A DNA stretch of 9,364 bases, from positions 1 through 9,364 of the forward strand of contig QBUN01000338.1 of assembly GCA_013180565.1 (NCBI GenBank), written 5' to 3'. Positions within the stretch are counted from its first letter, which is position 1. Each line of letters begins with the position of its first letter. Under the pieces are notes generated by a model. That model had not been told where the DNA came from, did not search any database, and saw nothing but the letters and a program-made list of their open reading frames with translations. This DNA is from Candidatus Methanophaga sp. GoMg3.2 (GTDB taxonomy: Archaea > Halobacteriota > Syntropharchaeia > Alkanophagales > Methanospirareceae). Shown here piece after piece: positions 1-5,864 of this stretch. A program made the position numbers and the translations under genes.

Positions 1-136
1 GTATTTTCCATAATACAAAAACCATTAAGCCCAGCATTAAGGCCCATGTTATTGTATTTACCGGATTGTAGCCAGCATCGGTGAGTATAGGGTAGATGTA
101 GTACGTATAGATAAAGTCCTTTATTGCTTCTCTCAT
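1..136 (-). CDS. DUF63 family archaeal membrane protein, N-terminal part (cut by window edge)
   Basis: This is an open frame of 45 codons from an ATG at 136, running off the window start. The N-terminus reads MREAIKDFIYTYYIYPILTD and is followed by GYNPVNTITWALMLGL. The pattern of an amphipathic F-I-x-x-Y-Y-x-x-P start, then GYNPVNT and a hydrophobic segment (about residues 30-43, probably the first membrane helix) is typical of the start of DUF63 proteins. These are multi-pass archaeal membrane proteins of unknown function. No convincing Shine-Dalgarno sequence precedes the ATG. Instead a TATA-like box lies 21-30 bases upstream, which suggests a leaderless transcript. The gene points the same way as mcm, but the 160-base gap, the hairpin after mcm and its own TATA box argue for separate transcription. 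Family assignment rests on recalled sequence style from only 45 residues. Confidence 0.75.
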   Translation of the reverse strand, partial: MREAIKDFIYTYYIYPILTDAGYNPVNTITWALMLGLMVFVLWKI

Positions 137-156
137 ATCTATTTGGTTAATCCTTT

Positions 157-167
157 GCTATATATGT
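157..167 (-). promoter_or_regulatory. TATA box for the DUF63 gene
   Basis: On the minus strand the sequence reads ACATATATAGC, a good archaeal TATA element. Its centre lies about 26 bases before the ATG at 136, which is the usual distance from TATA box to transcription start. Transcription would therefore begin at or very near the start codon. This fits the absence of a clear ribosome binding site. Confidence 0.5.
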
Positions 168-264
168 TCTTTTAGAAAAAAGTCATATCAAAAAAACTTC
201 GCAGAAACACTTCGTGGAAAGAAAGGTTTATGTTGAACATTGACTTTTGCATTTTTCATTTTCC

Positions 265-290
265 GCTCAAAAATCCATATGTTTTTGAGC
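265..290 (-). terminator. Hairpin just downstream of mcm
   Basis: A perfect 9-bp inverted repeat GCTCAAAAA / TTTTTGAGC (265-273 and 282-290) with an 8-base loop begins 7 bases after the mcm stop codon. The T5 run is inside the stem, not after it. It could serve as a transcription terminator or as a 3'-end stabilising hairpin for the mcm mRNA. Nothing else in 137-264 looks like a gene. Confidence 0.5.
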
Positions 291-296
291 AGATAC

Positions 297-2402
297 CTAT
301 CTTACGAACTTAATCACTCCACTGCCCGGAGAGAACAGTAACCCATCACGTTTCATCACTTCTATTATGTCCTCCGCCTTTCCTCTTTCCATCCCTTCCT
401 CCTCCGCGAGATCGAGCACCTCCTCTAGCGGCACTTCCTCGCCGTATTCGTTCTCCAACTCCTTTATTATCTCTCGTATTGACCTCGCTCGGTCCCTCCG
501 GGTCTTAGTTGTGCCAACAGTTACCCAGTCTGTATCCAGCTTGCCCGTTTCCGGGTCAACAAAAACTTGTTTCAGGCAGTATGTAGTCACGTTAATCACG
601 CGCTCCGCATCATCCACAGTTATTTTATCACTTAGCTGCGCTCTCGCACTTGCCTCGCCCAGCCGTATCAATGCTTCTAACTGACGGGCGGTTACAGGAA
701 CGGGCGCCTCTTCATCCTCGTAGCCCTGCCTCCGAAGTCCGATATAAAACTCCATAAACTTACTCTTCGCTTCTTCGGTCATCACGGGGAATATATTCCG
801 CTTACTCCATGCCACATACTTCCTAAATAAGTCGCTCTCTACCGCCGGCTCCATAGTTCGCATCTGCTCTCTTAACCGCTCCTCCCCACCATCACTCACT
901 TTACCTACGTTCTTAAGCCGTGCAAGCAGTTCACCGGCGTAATGCGTCTTTATTATATGCTCGGCGGTCCTTGTATCCCGCTCTTCATCTGGTCGGTCCA
1001 TCATAATATATATGAGGTCGAATCGAGACACGAGCGTAGGTGGCATATTTATCTGCTTTGAAATGGGATCGTATCTATTGAACCGTCCCCCGAGCGGATT
1101 TGCAGCAGCTAACAAGGCACATCTTGAGTTCAACCTCGCCATTATTCCCGCTTTTGCTATAGAAACAGTTTGCTGTTCCATTGCCTCATGTAGCGCATCC
1201 CGATCCTCCTTTCGCATCTTGTCTATCTCATCGACCGCGACTAGCCCTTTGTCTGCAAGTACCAAAGCACCAGCCTCTAAAGTCCACCGCCCTTCTCCGA
1301 ACTCATCCCTAACTGCTGCGGCTGTAAGTCCAGCAGCAGAGCTAGTTTTACCACCCGTATATAAGCCTCGAGGTGCTAACTTCACTAAGTATGTGAGTAA
1401 TTGACTCTTTGCAACTCCTGGATCACCAACGAGAAGCAGGTGTATGTCGCCTCTTACCCGCGACCCATCCGGCAATTCTTTTGGAACGCCCGCGAAGAGT
1501 TGGAGTACCATCGCTTCTTTTATCTCGTGGTAGCCATATATAGTGGGTGCAATACTTCCTATGAGCTTCTCATATACATCCGGTTGATTTTTAAGCGCCA
1601 TTATTTCTTGCTCGTCATCCTCTGTTATCTCTATCTCTTCAAATTCTTCCTCCTTCACCTCTAACGAATTGCCATCCAGGTATATATCGAAGAACGGAGT
1701 CTTCCCAAATTGAGTCATCCTCTGGTATGACCTGAGAATACCAACAATAATAATCCGGTCGCCGGGCGATATTTCGCCGGAGATGTCATCTTCCAGATTA
1801 ACGTCTAAAGTTTGTGGTAATTCGCCACCCCTCAATTCCTCGGGCGACTCCTGTAACCTTACCTTTTGTGCATTTACGAATTTGCACTGATCCACCAATA
1901 GCTTGAACCGCTGTATTTTTCGTCCGCATCCGCCACTCTCTTTCTCACACTCCATCGGCTCCCGGAATTGCCTTCCGCTCTGCCCCAGCGAGAAGATATG
2001 CCCGCAAAAAGGGCATTCAAATACCGCTTCTATTACCCGCGGCCTTACCTCGGTCGCCTTTGTTACTAATCCTTCTATACCCACCAGCTTGCCTATGTCA
2101 TTGCTTCTGATCTCTCGTATCTTTACCTTCTTTGGAAGCTTTATTATTCGAACATTAGCCCCATCGAGAGTGACTCCAGTGGGAATATCCATTTCCCTTA
2201 AAGCGCGAGTCACAGATTCTATCGTTACATCCGGGTCTTCTAAAAGCATATCCGCAAGATTAGAGTCATATAGGTCCACATCAGAGAATACAACGAGCAA
2301 ACTACGCCGTTCCGGGTAATAATTCGATAGCTCTATGATCCTGTCCCAGCAATACTTCTTCAGAAAGTCCTCCCATTTCTCTGTTACCAGGTCCTGCATC
2401 AT
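297..2402 (-). CDS. mcm: Replicative minichromosome maintenance (MCM) helicase
   Basis: This is the archaeal replicative DNA helicase, a homohexameric AAA+ motor that unwinds DNA 3' to 5' at the replication fork. The 701-residue length is normal for the family and there is no intein. The N-terminal domain carries a zinc ribbon (C130, C133, C152, C159) and an OB-fold region (about 100-245). The AAA+ domain follows: Walker A GDPGVAKS (326-333), pre-sensor hairpin around 414-420, Walker B LVAVDEID with D391 and E392, sensor 1 N435 in AAANP, and arginine finger R460 in LVSRFDL. A winged-helix tail occupies roughly 640-701. Two ATGs stand in tandem (2402 and 2399). A GGTGAT Shine-Dalgarno at 2411-2406 lies 3 bases before the first and 6 before the second, so the second Met may be the real start. 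It is transcribed divergently from the HAD/marker 2/cofH operon. Confidence 0.98.
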   Translation of the reverse strand: MMQDLVTEKWEDFLKKYCWDRIIELSNYYPERRSLLVVFSDVDLYDSNLADMLLEDPDVTIESVTRALREMDIPTGVTLDGANVRIIKLPKKVKIREIRSNDIGKLVGIEGLVTKATEVRPRVIEAVFECPFCGHIFSLGQSGRQFREPMECEKESGGCGRKIQRFKLLVDQCKFVNAQKVRLQESPEELRGGELPQTLDVNLEDDISGEISPGDRIIIVGILRSYQRMTQFGKTPFFDIYLDGNSLEVKEEEFEEIEITEDDEQEIMALKNQPDVYEKLIGSIAPTIYGYHEIKEAMVLQLFAGVPKELPDGSRVRGDIHLLLVGDPGVAKSQLLTYLVKLAPRGLYTGGKTSSAAGLTAAAVRDEFGEGRWTLEAGALVLADKGLVAVDEIDKMRKEDRDALHEAMEQQTVSIAKAGIMARLNSRCALLAAANPLGGRFNRYDPISKQINMPPTLVSRFDLIYIMMDRPDEERDTRTAEHIIKTHYAGELLARLKNVGKVSDGGEERLREQMRTMEPAVESDLFRKYVAWSKRNIFPVMTEEAKSKFMEFYIGLRRQGYEDEEAPVPVTARQLEALIRLGEASARAQLSDKITVDDAERVINVTTYCLKQVFVDPETGKLDTDWVTVGTTKTRRDRARSIREIIKELENEYGEEVPLEEVLDLAEEEGMERGKAEDIIEVMKRDGLLFSPGSGVIKFVR

Positions 2403-2457
2403 AATATCACCATCGCTATTTATCTCATATTTTGAATATTTTCTATACTATACTATT

Positions 2458-2466
2458 GTATTTAAG
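2458..2466. promoter_or_regulatory. Possible shared TATA element between mcm and the HAD operon
   Basis: The stretch GTATTTAAG reads as a TATA-like box on both strands (TATTTAAG on plus, TTAAATAC on minus). Placing transcription starts about 26 bases away gives about 2435 for mcm and 2488 for the plus operon. Both would leave short leaders that keep the respective ribosome binding sites. The 117-base gap is AT-rich and has other weak candidates, such as TTAAAATTA near 2489-2497, so the assignment is tentative. Confidence 0.3.
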
Positions 2467-2510
2467 ATGATGCAAAAGTTCTTTACATTAAAATTATAGA
2501 AATAAGAGAA

Positions 2511-2520
2511 GAGGTAGGAG
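2511..2520 (+). promoter_or_regulatory. Ribosome binding site that decides the HAD gene start
   Basis: GAGGTAGGAG precedes two in-frame starts, GTG at 2520 and ATG at 2526. The GGAG core at 2517-2520 is 5 bases from the ATG but overlaps the GTG. The upstream GAGGT is 4 bases from the GTG and 10 from the ATG. The ATG is favoured for codon type and spacing, but the GTG would add only two residues. Confidence 0.6.
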
Positions 2521-2525
2521 TGCCA

Positions 2526-3347
2526 ATGGACACATCAGAGTTAGCAGTTGTTTTTGATGGTGCAGGTGTTTTATACGCACCTTTCAGGATTATTAAGGAT
2601 ATGGAAAGAGGTGTGACAAAGCGGAGTAGGAGATCGGGGCTAACCTGTACAGGCAGGATAGAAGAGGGTGCGATGGTGATATTAAAGACGAAATACGAAG
2701 AAACGCTGGCGAGAGAAGACCCATCAAACTTTTTATCTGACGTAATAAAGCGGGAAAAAATAGAAAATAAGGTTATATATAAAGAAAAAAGGGTTAGTGA
2801 TAGAGAAGTGGTGGAAGCAATTTTAGGGGATAAACATGTTAAAGTGGGAGATGTACATGAAGCAATGACCTTTCTGAGGAAGTGTGATATTCTTCCGGTA
2901 ATAGGAGTAGGCTTGATTGTGGATGTAGCAAGGGGAGTGATAAGATACGTGATTGCAGGCGGCATAAATTTTTTCCCGAAAACACGAAAACTGCTCAGCG
3001 AATTACGCGAGATAGGAGTCATGGCATATGTTGCTTCGGGTGATAGGATAGAGAGAGAGGAAATAGCGACTTATCTACCTGACATATCTCCTGACAATAT
3101 CTTTGGAATGATGAAGCCGGAGGATAAGCGGGACTTGGTGAGAGGGTTGAAGGAAGAGCATAAAGTGATGATGGTGGGGGATGACATAAATGATTATCTT
3201 GCGATGTGTGAGGCTGATATAGCGGTGTTATCGTTACAGGAAGAAGGAGATAGACCGGGAAAGATTTTTGAGATTGCTGATTTCCGGATAAAAGATATAT
3301 GTGAGGTAAAGGAAGTAATAGACGAAATAAGGGAATATGCTAAGTGA
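2526..3347 (+). CDS. HAD-superfamily phosphatase-like protein (soluble P-type ATPase-like)
   Basis: This 273-residue cytoplasmic protein has the HAD phosphotransferase motifs. Motif I is VVFDGAGVLY with nucleophile D11. Motif II is the serine in YVASGD (S171). The motif III lysine lies in MMKPEDK (K197 or K201). Motif IV is MVGDDIND (D219, D220, D223). Motif I resembles the P-type ATPase signature D-K-T-G-T-L rather than the usual D-x-D: the second Asp is Ala13, so the acid/base residue of ordinary HAD phosphatases is missing. A roughly 130-residue insertion sits between motifs I and II, where P-type ATPases carry their nucleotide-binding domain. No membrane helices are evident. It is first in an operon with marker 2 (12-base gap) and cofH, suggesting a methanogenesis-linked role. 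The substrate is unknown. Confidence 0.85.
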   Translation: MDTSELAVVFDGAGVLYAPFRIIKDMERGVTKRSRRSGLTCTGRIEEGAMVILKTKYEETLAREDPSNFLSDVIKREKIENKVIYKEKRVSDREVVEAILGDKHVKVGDVHEAMTFLRKCDILPVIGVGLIVDVARGVIRYVIAGGINFFPKTRKLLSELREIGVMAYVASGDRIEREEIATYLPDISPDNIFGMMKPEDKRDLVRGLKEEHKVMMVGDDINDYLAMCEADIAVLSLQEEGDRPGKIFEIADFRIKDICEVKEVIDEIREYAK

Positions 3348-3359
3348 TGGGGGGTAAAA

Positions 3360-4376
3360 ATGGTAAACACGAAACCGAAAGAGGATCTGGAATCGTTGGC
3401 AGATGGATTGAGGAATTTTGATGGTGTGAAACGGAAAAGGGCTATAGGTGACCTCGTACGTAGACTTGGGAATTCCGATCGGGTAGGAAGTCGAACGATA
3501 GTGGGATTCGGCGAGGATGCGGCTGTGCTTGAAGTAGACAATGATAATTTCGTTTTACTCGCTGTGGATGGTATCTGGGGTAAATTGTTGAATGCCGACC
3601 CTTGGTGGGCCGGGTATTGCGCCGTGCTGGTGAATGTAAATGATATAGCGGCGATGGGTGGCACTCCGCGGGCTATGGTGAATCTGACATCAACGCAGCA
3701 GAAGGATATATGTGCTGAGCTGGGCCAGGGAATGGAGGACGGGGTGAGAAAATTTGGCGTGCCTATGGTGGGTGGGCATCTACATCCGGACACTACTTAT
3801 GATGCTCTTGATGTTGGTATAATGGGGACGGTAAAGAGGGATTGTGTAATATTTTCAAGTGGTGCGAAACCAGGCGACAAGGTATTAGTTGCTATTGACC
3901 TTGATGGCCGGATATATCCAAGTTACAATCTGGCCTGGGACAACACGACAAGAAGGACTGTGGCAGAGATAAAGAAGCAGTTGGATACAATGGTTGAGAT
4001 CGGGGAGAAGAAGTTAGCCACTGCGGGTAAGGACATAAGCAATCCGGGCACTTTAGGCACGTTTGGTATGTTACTCGAATCTTCAGGTGCAGGCGCAATC
4101 GTGGAGCTTGATAAGATACCGAGACCAGATGTAGATATTCCTTTTGAGCAGTGGTTAAAGATGTATCCGGGTACAGGGTTTGTGCTCACGGTTGAAAACG
4201 ATGATAACGCGGCAGAGTGCATAAGAATATTCGAGGATGCCGGGGTAGCGACTTCTGTCATTGGTGAGGTTGATGCGAGCAAGAAACTAAAAATAACAAA
4301 CGGAACAGAGACAGCGACTGTATTTGACCTTAATAAAGATATGATAACAGGAATAAAAGGAAGACCTCAAGGTTAA
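3360..4376 (+). CDS. mmp2: Methanogenesis marker protein 2 (AIR synthase/PurM-like)
   Basis: This 338-residue protein matches the methanogenesis marker 2 family, a member of the PurM/ThiL/SelD/HypE ATP-binding superfamily found in methanogens and their relatives. Seen in the sequence: GFGEDAAV (49-56) and LLAVDGIW (66-73) of the N-terminal PurM domain; VNVNDIAAMGG (91-101), the conserved glycine-rich phosphate/metal motif; VGGHLHPD (137-144); and the C-terminal PurM domain beginning near 164, with NPGTLGTFGMLLESSGAGA (228-246). By homology it should bind ATP and metal and activate a carboxyl or amide group. Its actual reaction is not established as far as I know. A GGGGGGT Shine-Dalgarno at 3349-3355 sits 4 bases before the ATG. 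It is the middle gene of the operon, 16 bases before cofH. Nothing in it looks broken. Confidence 0.9.
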   Translation: MVNTKPKEDLESLADGLRNFDGVKRKRAIGDLVRRLGNSDRVGSRTIVGFGEDAAVLEVDNDNFVLLAVDGIWGKLLNADPWWAGYCAVLVNVNDIAAMGGTPRAMVNLTSTQQKDICAELGQGMEDGVRKFGVPMVGGHLHPDTTYDALDVGIMGTVKRDCVIFSSGAKPGDKVLVAIDLDGRIYPSYNLAWDNTTRRTVAEIKKQLDTMVEIGEKKLATAGKDISNPGTLGTFGMLLESSGAGAIVELDKIPRPDVDIPFEQWLKMYPGTGFVLTVENDDNAAECIRIFEDAGVATSVIGEVDASKKLKITNGTETATVFDLNKDMITGIKGRPQG

Positions 4377-4392
4377 ATGAAAGGGGGTTTGG

Positions 4393-5511
4393 ATGGAAAA
4401 TAACCTGTGCAGCACCGTGGGTCAAACATCATTCATAAGAACGTTTGAAATGAAAGATGATTTTGATGAGTTATACGGGAAGGTACAGAAGGGTGAAATA
4501 GATAAAGAGGATGCGTTATTTTTAGCGTGTCACCCCTCTTATCTCTTCTGCATTGCCGACGAGTTGCGAAAGGCGGAGAAAGGTGACGTCGTCACGTATG
4601 TGGTGAACAGGAACATAAACTTTACAAATGTCTGTGTAGGCGACTGCAAATTTTGCGCGTTCCGGGAAGAGAAGGAGAAGGGATATTTATTGAGTATGGA
4701 TGTGGTTTTGAGTAAGGTAGAAGAAGCGGTGAATAATGAGGCGACGGAGATATGTATTCAAGGCGGGTTGCATCCGGACCTTGAGGTGGCGGACTATTGT
4801 AGAATTATAGAAAGCATAAAATCGCGATTTGATGTACATATACACGCATATTCGCCAATGGAAATATATCATATGGCGAGGAACTCTGATATGAGTGACC
4901 TGGAGGTGTTGAAGGAGTTAAAAAATGCGGGACTGGGTTCTATTCCTGGAACTGCTGCTGAAATACTCGATGATTCTATACGGGAAGTGATATGTCCGAG
5001 TAAGATAAAAACAGGGGAATGGATAGAGATAATAAAGACCGCACATCGATTGGGAATTCCATCAACTGCTACTATCCTGTATGGGCATATAGAATCTTTA
5101 GAGGACAGAATAGACCATATATTTAAGATAAGGGCGATACAAAAGGAGACCGGCGGATTTACGGAGTTCGTACCACTGAAGTTCATGCGAAAGAACAATG
5201 AATTGGGCAGAATGGTGAACAGGGAAATTTCCTTTTGGGATAGTGTAACTGTTCATGCACTCGCCAGAGTTATTCTTCATCCCTACTGCGTGAATGTGCA
5301 AGCGTCATGGGTGAAGTTAGGAGTAATGGACGTACAGCAGATGCTTCGTTTTGGTGTGAACGACCTGGGCGGAACGCTAATGGAAGAGAGTATATCAAGG
5401 GCATCGGGTTCCTTAGCGGGCGAGTACATGAGCCCCGAGGACTTCGAGCAACTCATTACGGATGCGGGTAGAACACCGAGAAGGCGGAGTACACTGTATA
5501 AGTTGTTGTAG
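4393..5511 (+). CDS. cofH: FO synthase subunit 2 (CofH), radical SAM enzyme of F420 synthesis
   Basis: CofH joins 5-amino-6-ribitylaminouracil with the hydroxybenzyl part of L-tyrosine. CofG then closes the deazaflavin ring of FO, the chromophore of coenzyme F420. The 372-residue protein shows the radical SAM cluster motif CxxxCxxC (C81, C85, C88 in CVGDCKFCAF) preceded by NRNINFTNVC. It continues with the family signatures EICIQGGLHPD, HIHAYSPMEIYHMA, GLGSIPGTAAEILDD, TATILYGHIE, EFVPLKFM, VQASWVKLG and GVNDLGGTLMEESI. It ends in the typical AGRTPRRRSTLY tail. GGGGG at 4383-4387 is 5 bases from the ATG at 4393. A second Met at residue 20 has no binding site, so the longer form is preferred. 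No cofG is present in the window, so CofG must be encoded elsewhere. Confidence 0.96.
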   Translation: MENNLCSTVGQTSFIRTFEMKDDFDELYGKVQKGEIDKEDALFLACHPSYLFCIADELRKAEKGDVVTYVVNRNINFTNVCVGDCKFCAFREEKEKGYLLSMDVVLSKVEEAVNNEATEICIQGGLHPDLEVADYCRIIESIKSRFDVHIHAYSPMEIYHMARNSDMSDLEVLKELKNAGLGSIPGTAAEILDDSIREVICPSKIKTGEWIEIIKTAHRLGIPSTATILYGHIESLEDRIDHIFKIRAIQKETGGFTEFVPLKFMRKNNELGRMVNREISFWDSVTVHALARVILHPYCVNVQASWVKLGVMDVQQMLRFGVNDLGGTLMEESISRASGSLAGEYMSPEDFEQLITDAGRTPRRRSTLYKLL

Positions 5512-5536
5512 GTTTTTGTATAGCAGGGGTAAAAAA

Positions 5537-5570
5537 CCACAAGATTTCACAGATTAACACAAGATTTTGG
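5537..5570 (+). repeat. ACAGATT-type intergenic repeat, copy A
   Basis: Three nearly regular units follow one another: CACAAGATTT, CACAGATTAA, CACAAGATTT. The spacing is 10-12 bases. The same word family recurs at 5635-5661 on this strand and at 5747-5779 on the other. It begins 26 bases after the cofH stop. Such words are familiar from intergenic DNA of unrelated prokaryotes, but no function is known to me. Confidence 0.6.
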
Positions 5571-5634
5571 GATTAAGGGAACTCCCAGTAAATAGTTTAG
5601 TTTACCCAAAAAGTTTTGATAATTATCATACAAC

Positions 5635-5661
5635 GACACAGATTTCACAGATTTACACAGA
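5635..5661 (+). repeat. ACAGATT-type intergenic repeat, copy B
   Basis: The units ACACAGATTT, CACAGATTTA and CACAGAC follow one another, forming the left inner arm of the inverted-repeat element. It shares the CACAGATT core with copy A and pairs imperfectly with copy C. Confidence 0.55.
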
Positions 5662-5746
5662 CGCTACTCTAAAGTTCCAAAAAAATTATTAAGTTTTTAC
5701 GGGTTCATAGAATCAAAATTAAAAAATCAATTATTACACTTTACTT

Positions 5747-5779
5747 TAAATCTGTGTTAATCAGCGTTAATCAGTGTCT
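5747..5779 (-). repeat. ACAGATT-type intergenic repeat, copy C (inverted)
   Basis: Read on the minus strand, this shows GACACTGATTAA, CGCTGATTAA and CACAGATTT, an inverted version of copies A and B. It forms the right inner arm of the element. Confidence 0.55.
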
Positions 5780-5830
5780 CAAAAAAAATCCTTGGAAAAT
5801 GTTAGATACCGTTCTGGTAAATTATTATTT

Positions 5831-5844
5831 GTGAGTTCCCTCAC
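5831..5844. terminator. Small hairpin at the right edge of the element
   Basis: GTGAG-TTCC-CTCAC forms a perfect 5-bp stem with a 4-base loop, 20 bases beyond the hyuB stop. On the minus strand it is followed by the AT-rich stretch AAATAATAATTTACC. It might help end hyuB transcripts, but there is no clean T-run, so the call is weak. Confidence 0.25.
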
Positions 5845-5864
5845 AGCTCATGCCTTCATCACCG

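Larger units (their letters stand above)
5577..5840. repeat. Inverted-repeat-bounded non-coding element
   Basis: The stretch begins with GGGAACTC (5577-5584) and ends with its exact complement GAGTTCCC (5833-5840). The inward sequence remains loosely complementary, with AATAGTTTAGTTTACC on one side against AATAATAATTTACC read from the other. Inner arms are also related: GACACAGATTTCACAG... (5635-5661) and the complement of 5747-5779, GACACTGATTAACGCTG..., match at most positions. The centre is AT-rich and has no open frame. The gap between cofH and hyuB (5512-5864) holds nothing else recognisable. It could be a small non-autonomous palindromic element or a pair of convergent 3'-end structures. 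Confidence 0.45.

Noticed and set aside
199..228. CTTCGCAGAAACACTTCGTGG direct repeat-like stretch upstream of the mcm terminator
   Set aside because: Only ACTTCG is repeated. This is too short to support a binding site or repeat family.
367..2319. Four plus-strand open frames (367-684, 1012-1404, 1401-1664, 1903-2319) opposite mcm
   Set aside because: They are antisense to a strongly conserved MCM gene, have low-complexity Ser/Pro-rich translations and show no recognisable domain.
2483..3793. Minus-strand open frames 2483-3022 and 3194-3793
   Set aside because: They lie opposite the HAD and marker 2 genes, whose motifs are clear. The translations are Ser/Thr-rich shadow sequence.
3892..5540. 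Several minus-strand frames opposite marker 2 and cofH
   Set aside because: All are antisense to genes with intact signature motifs and lack convincing ribosome binding sites or known domains.
5537..5779. CRISPR array considered for the periodic repeats
   Set aside because: Units are only 10-12 bases, imperfect and without spacers. One copy is inverted, and there are no cas genes.
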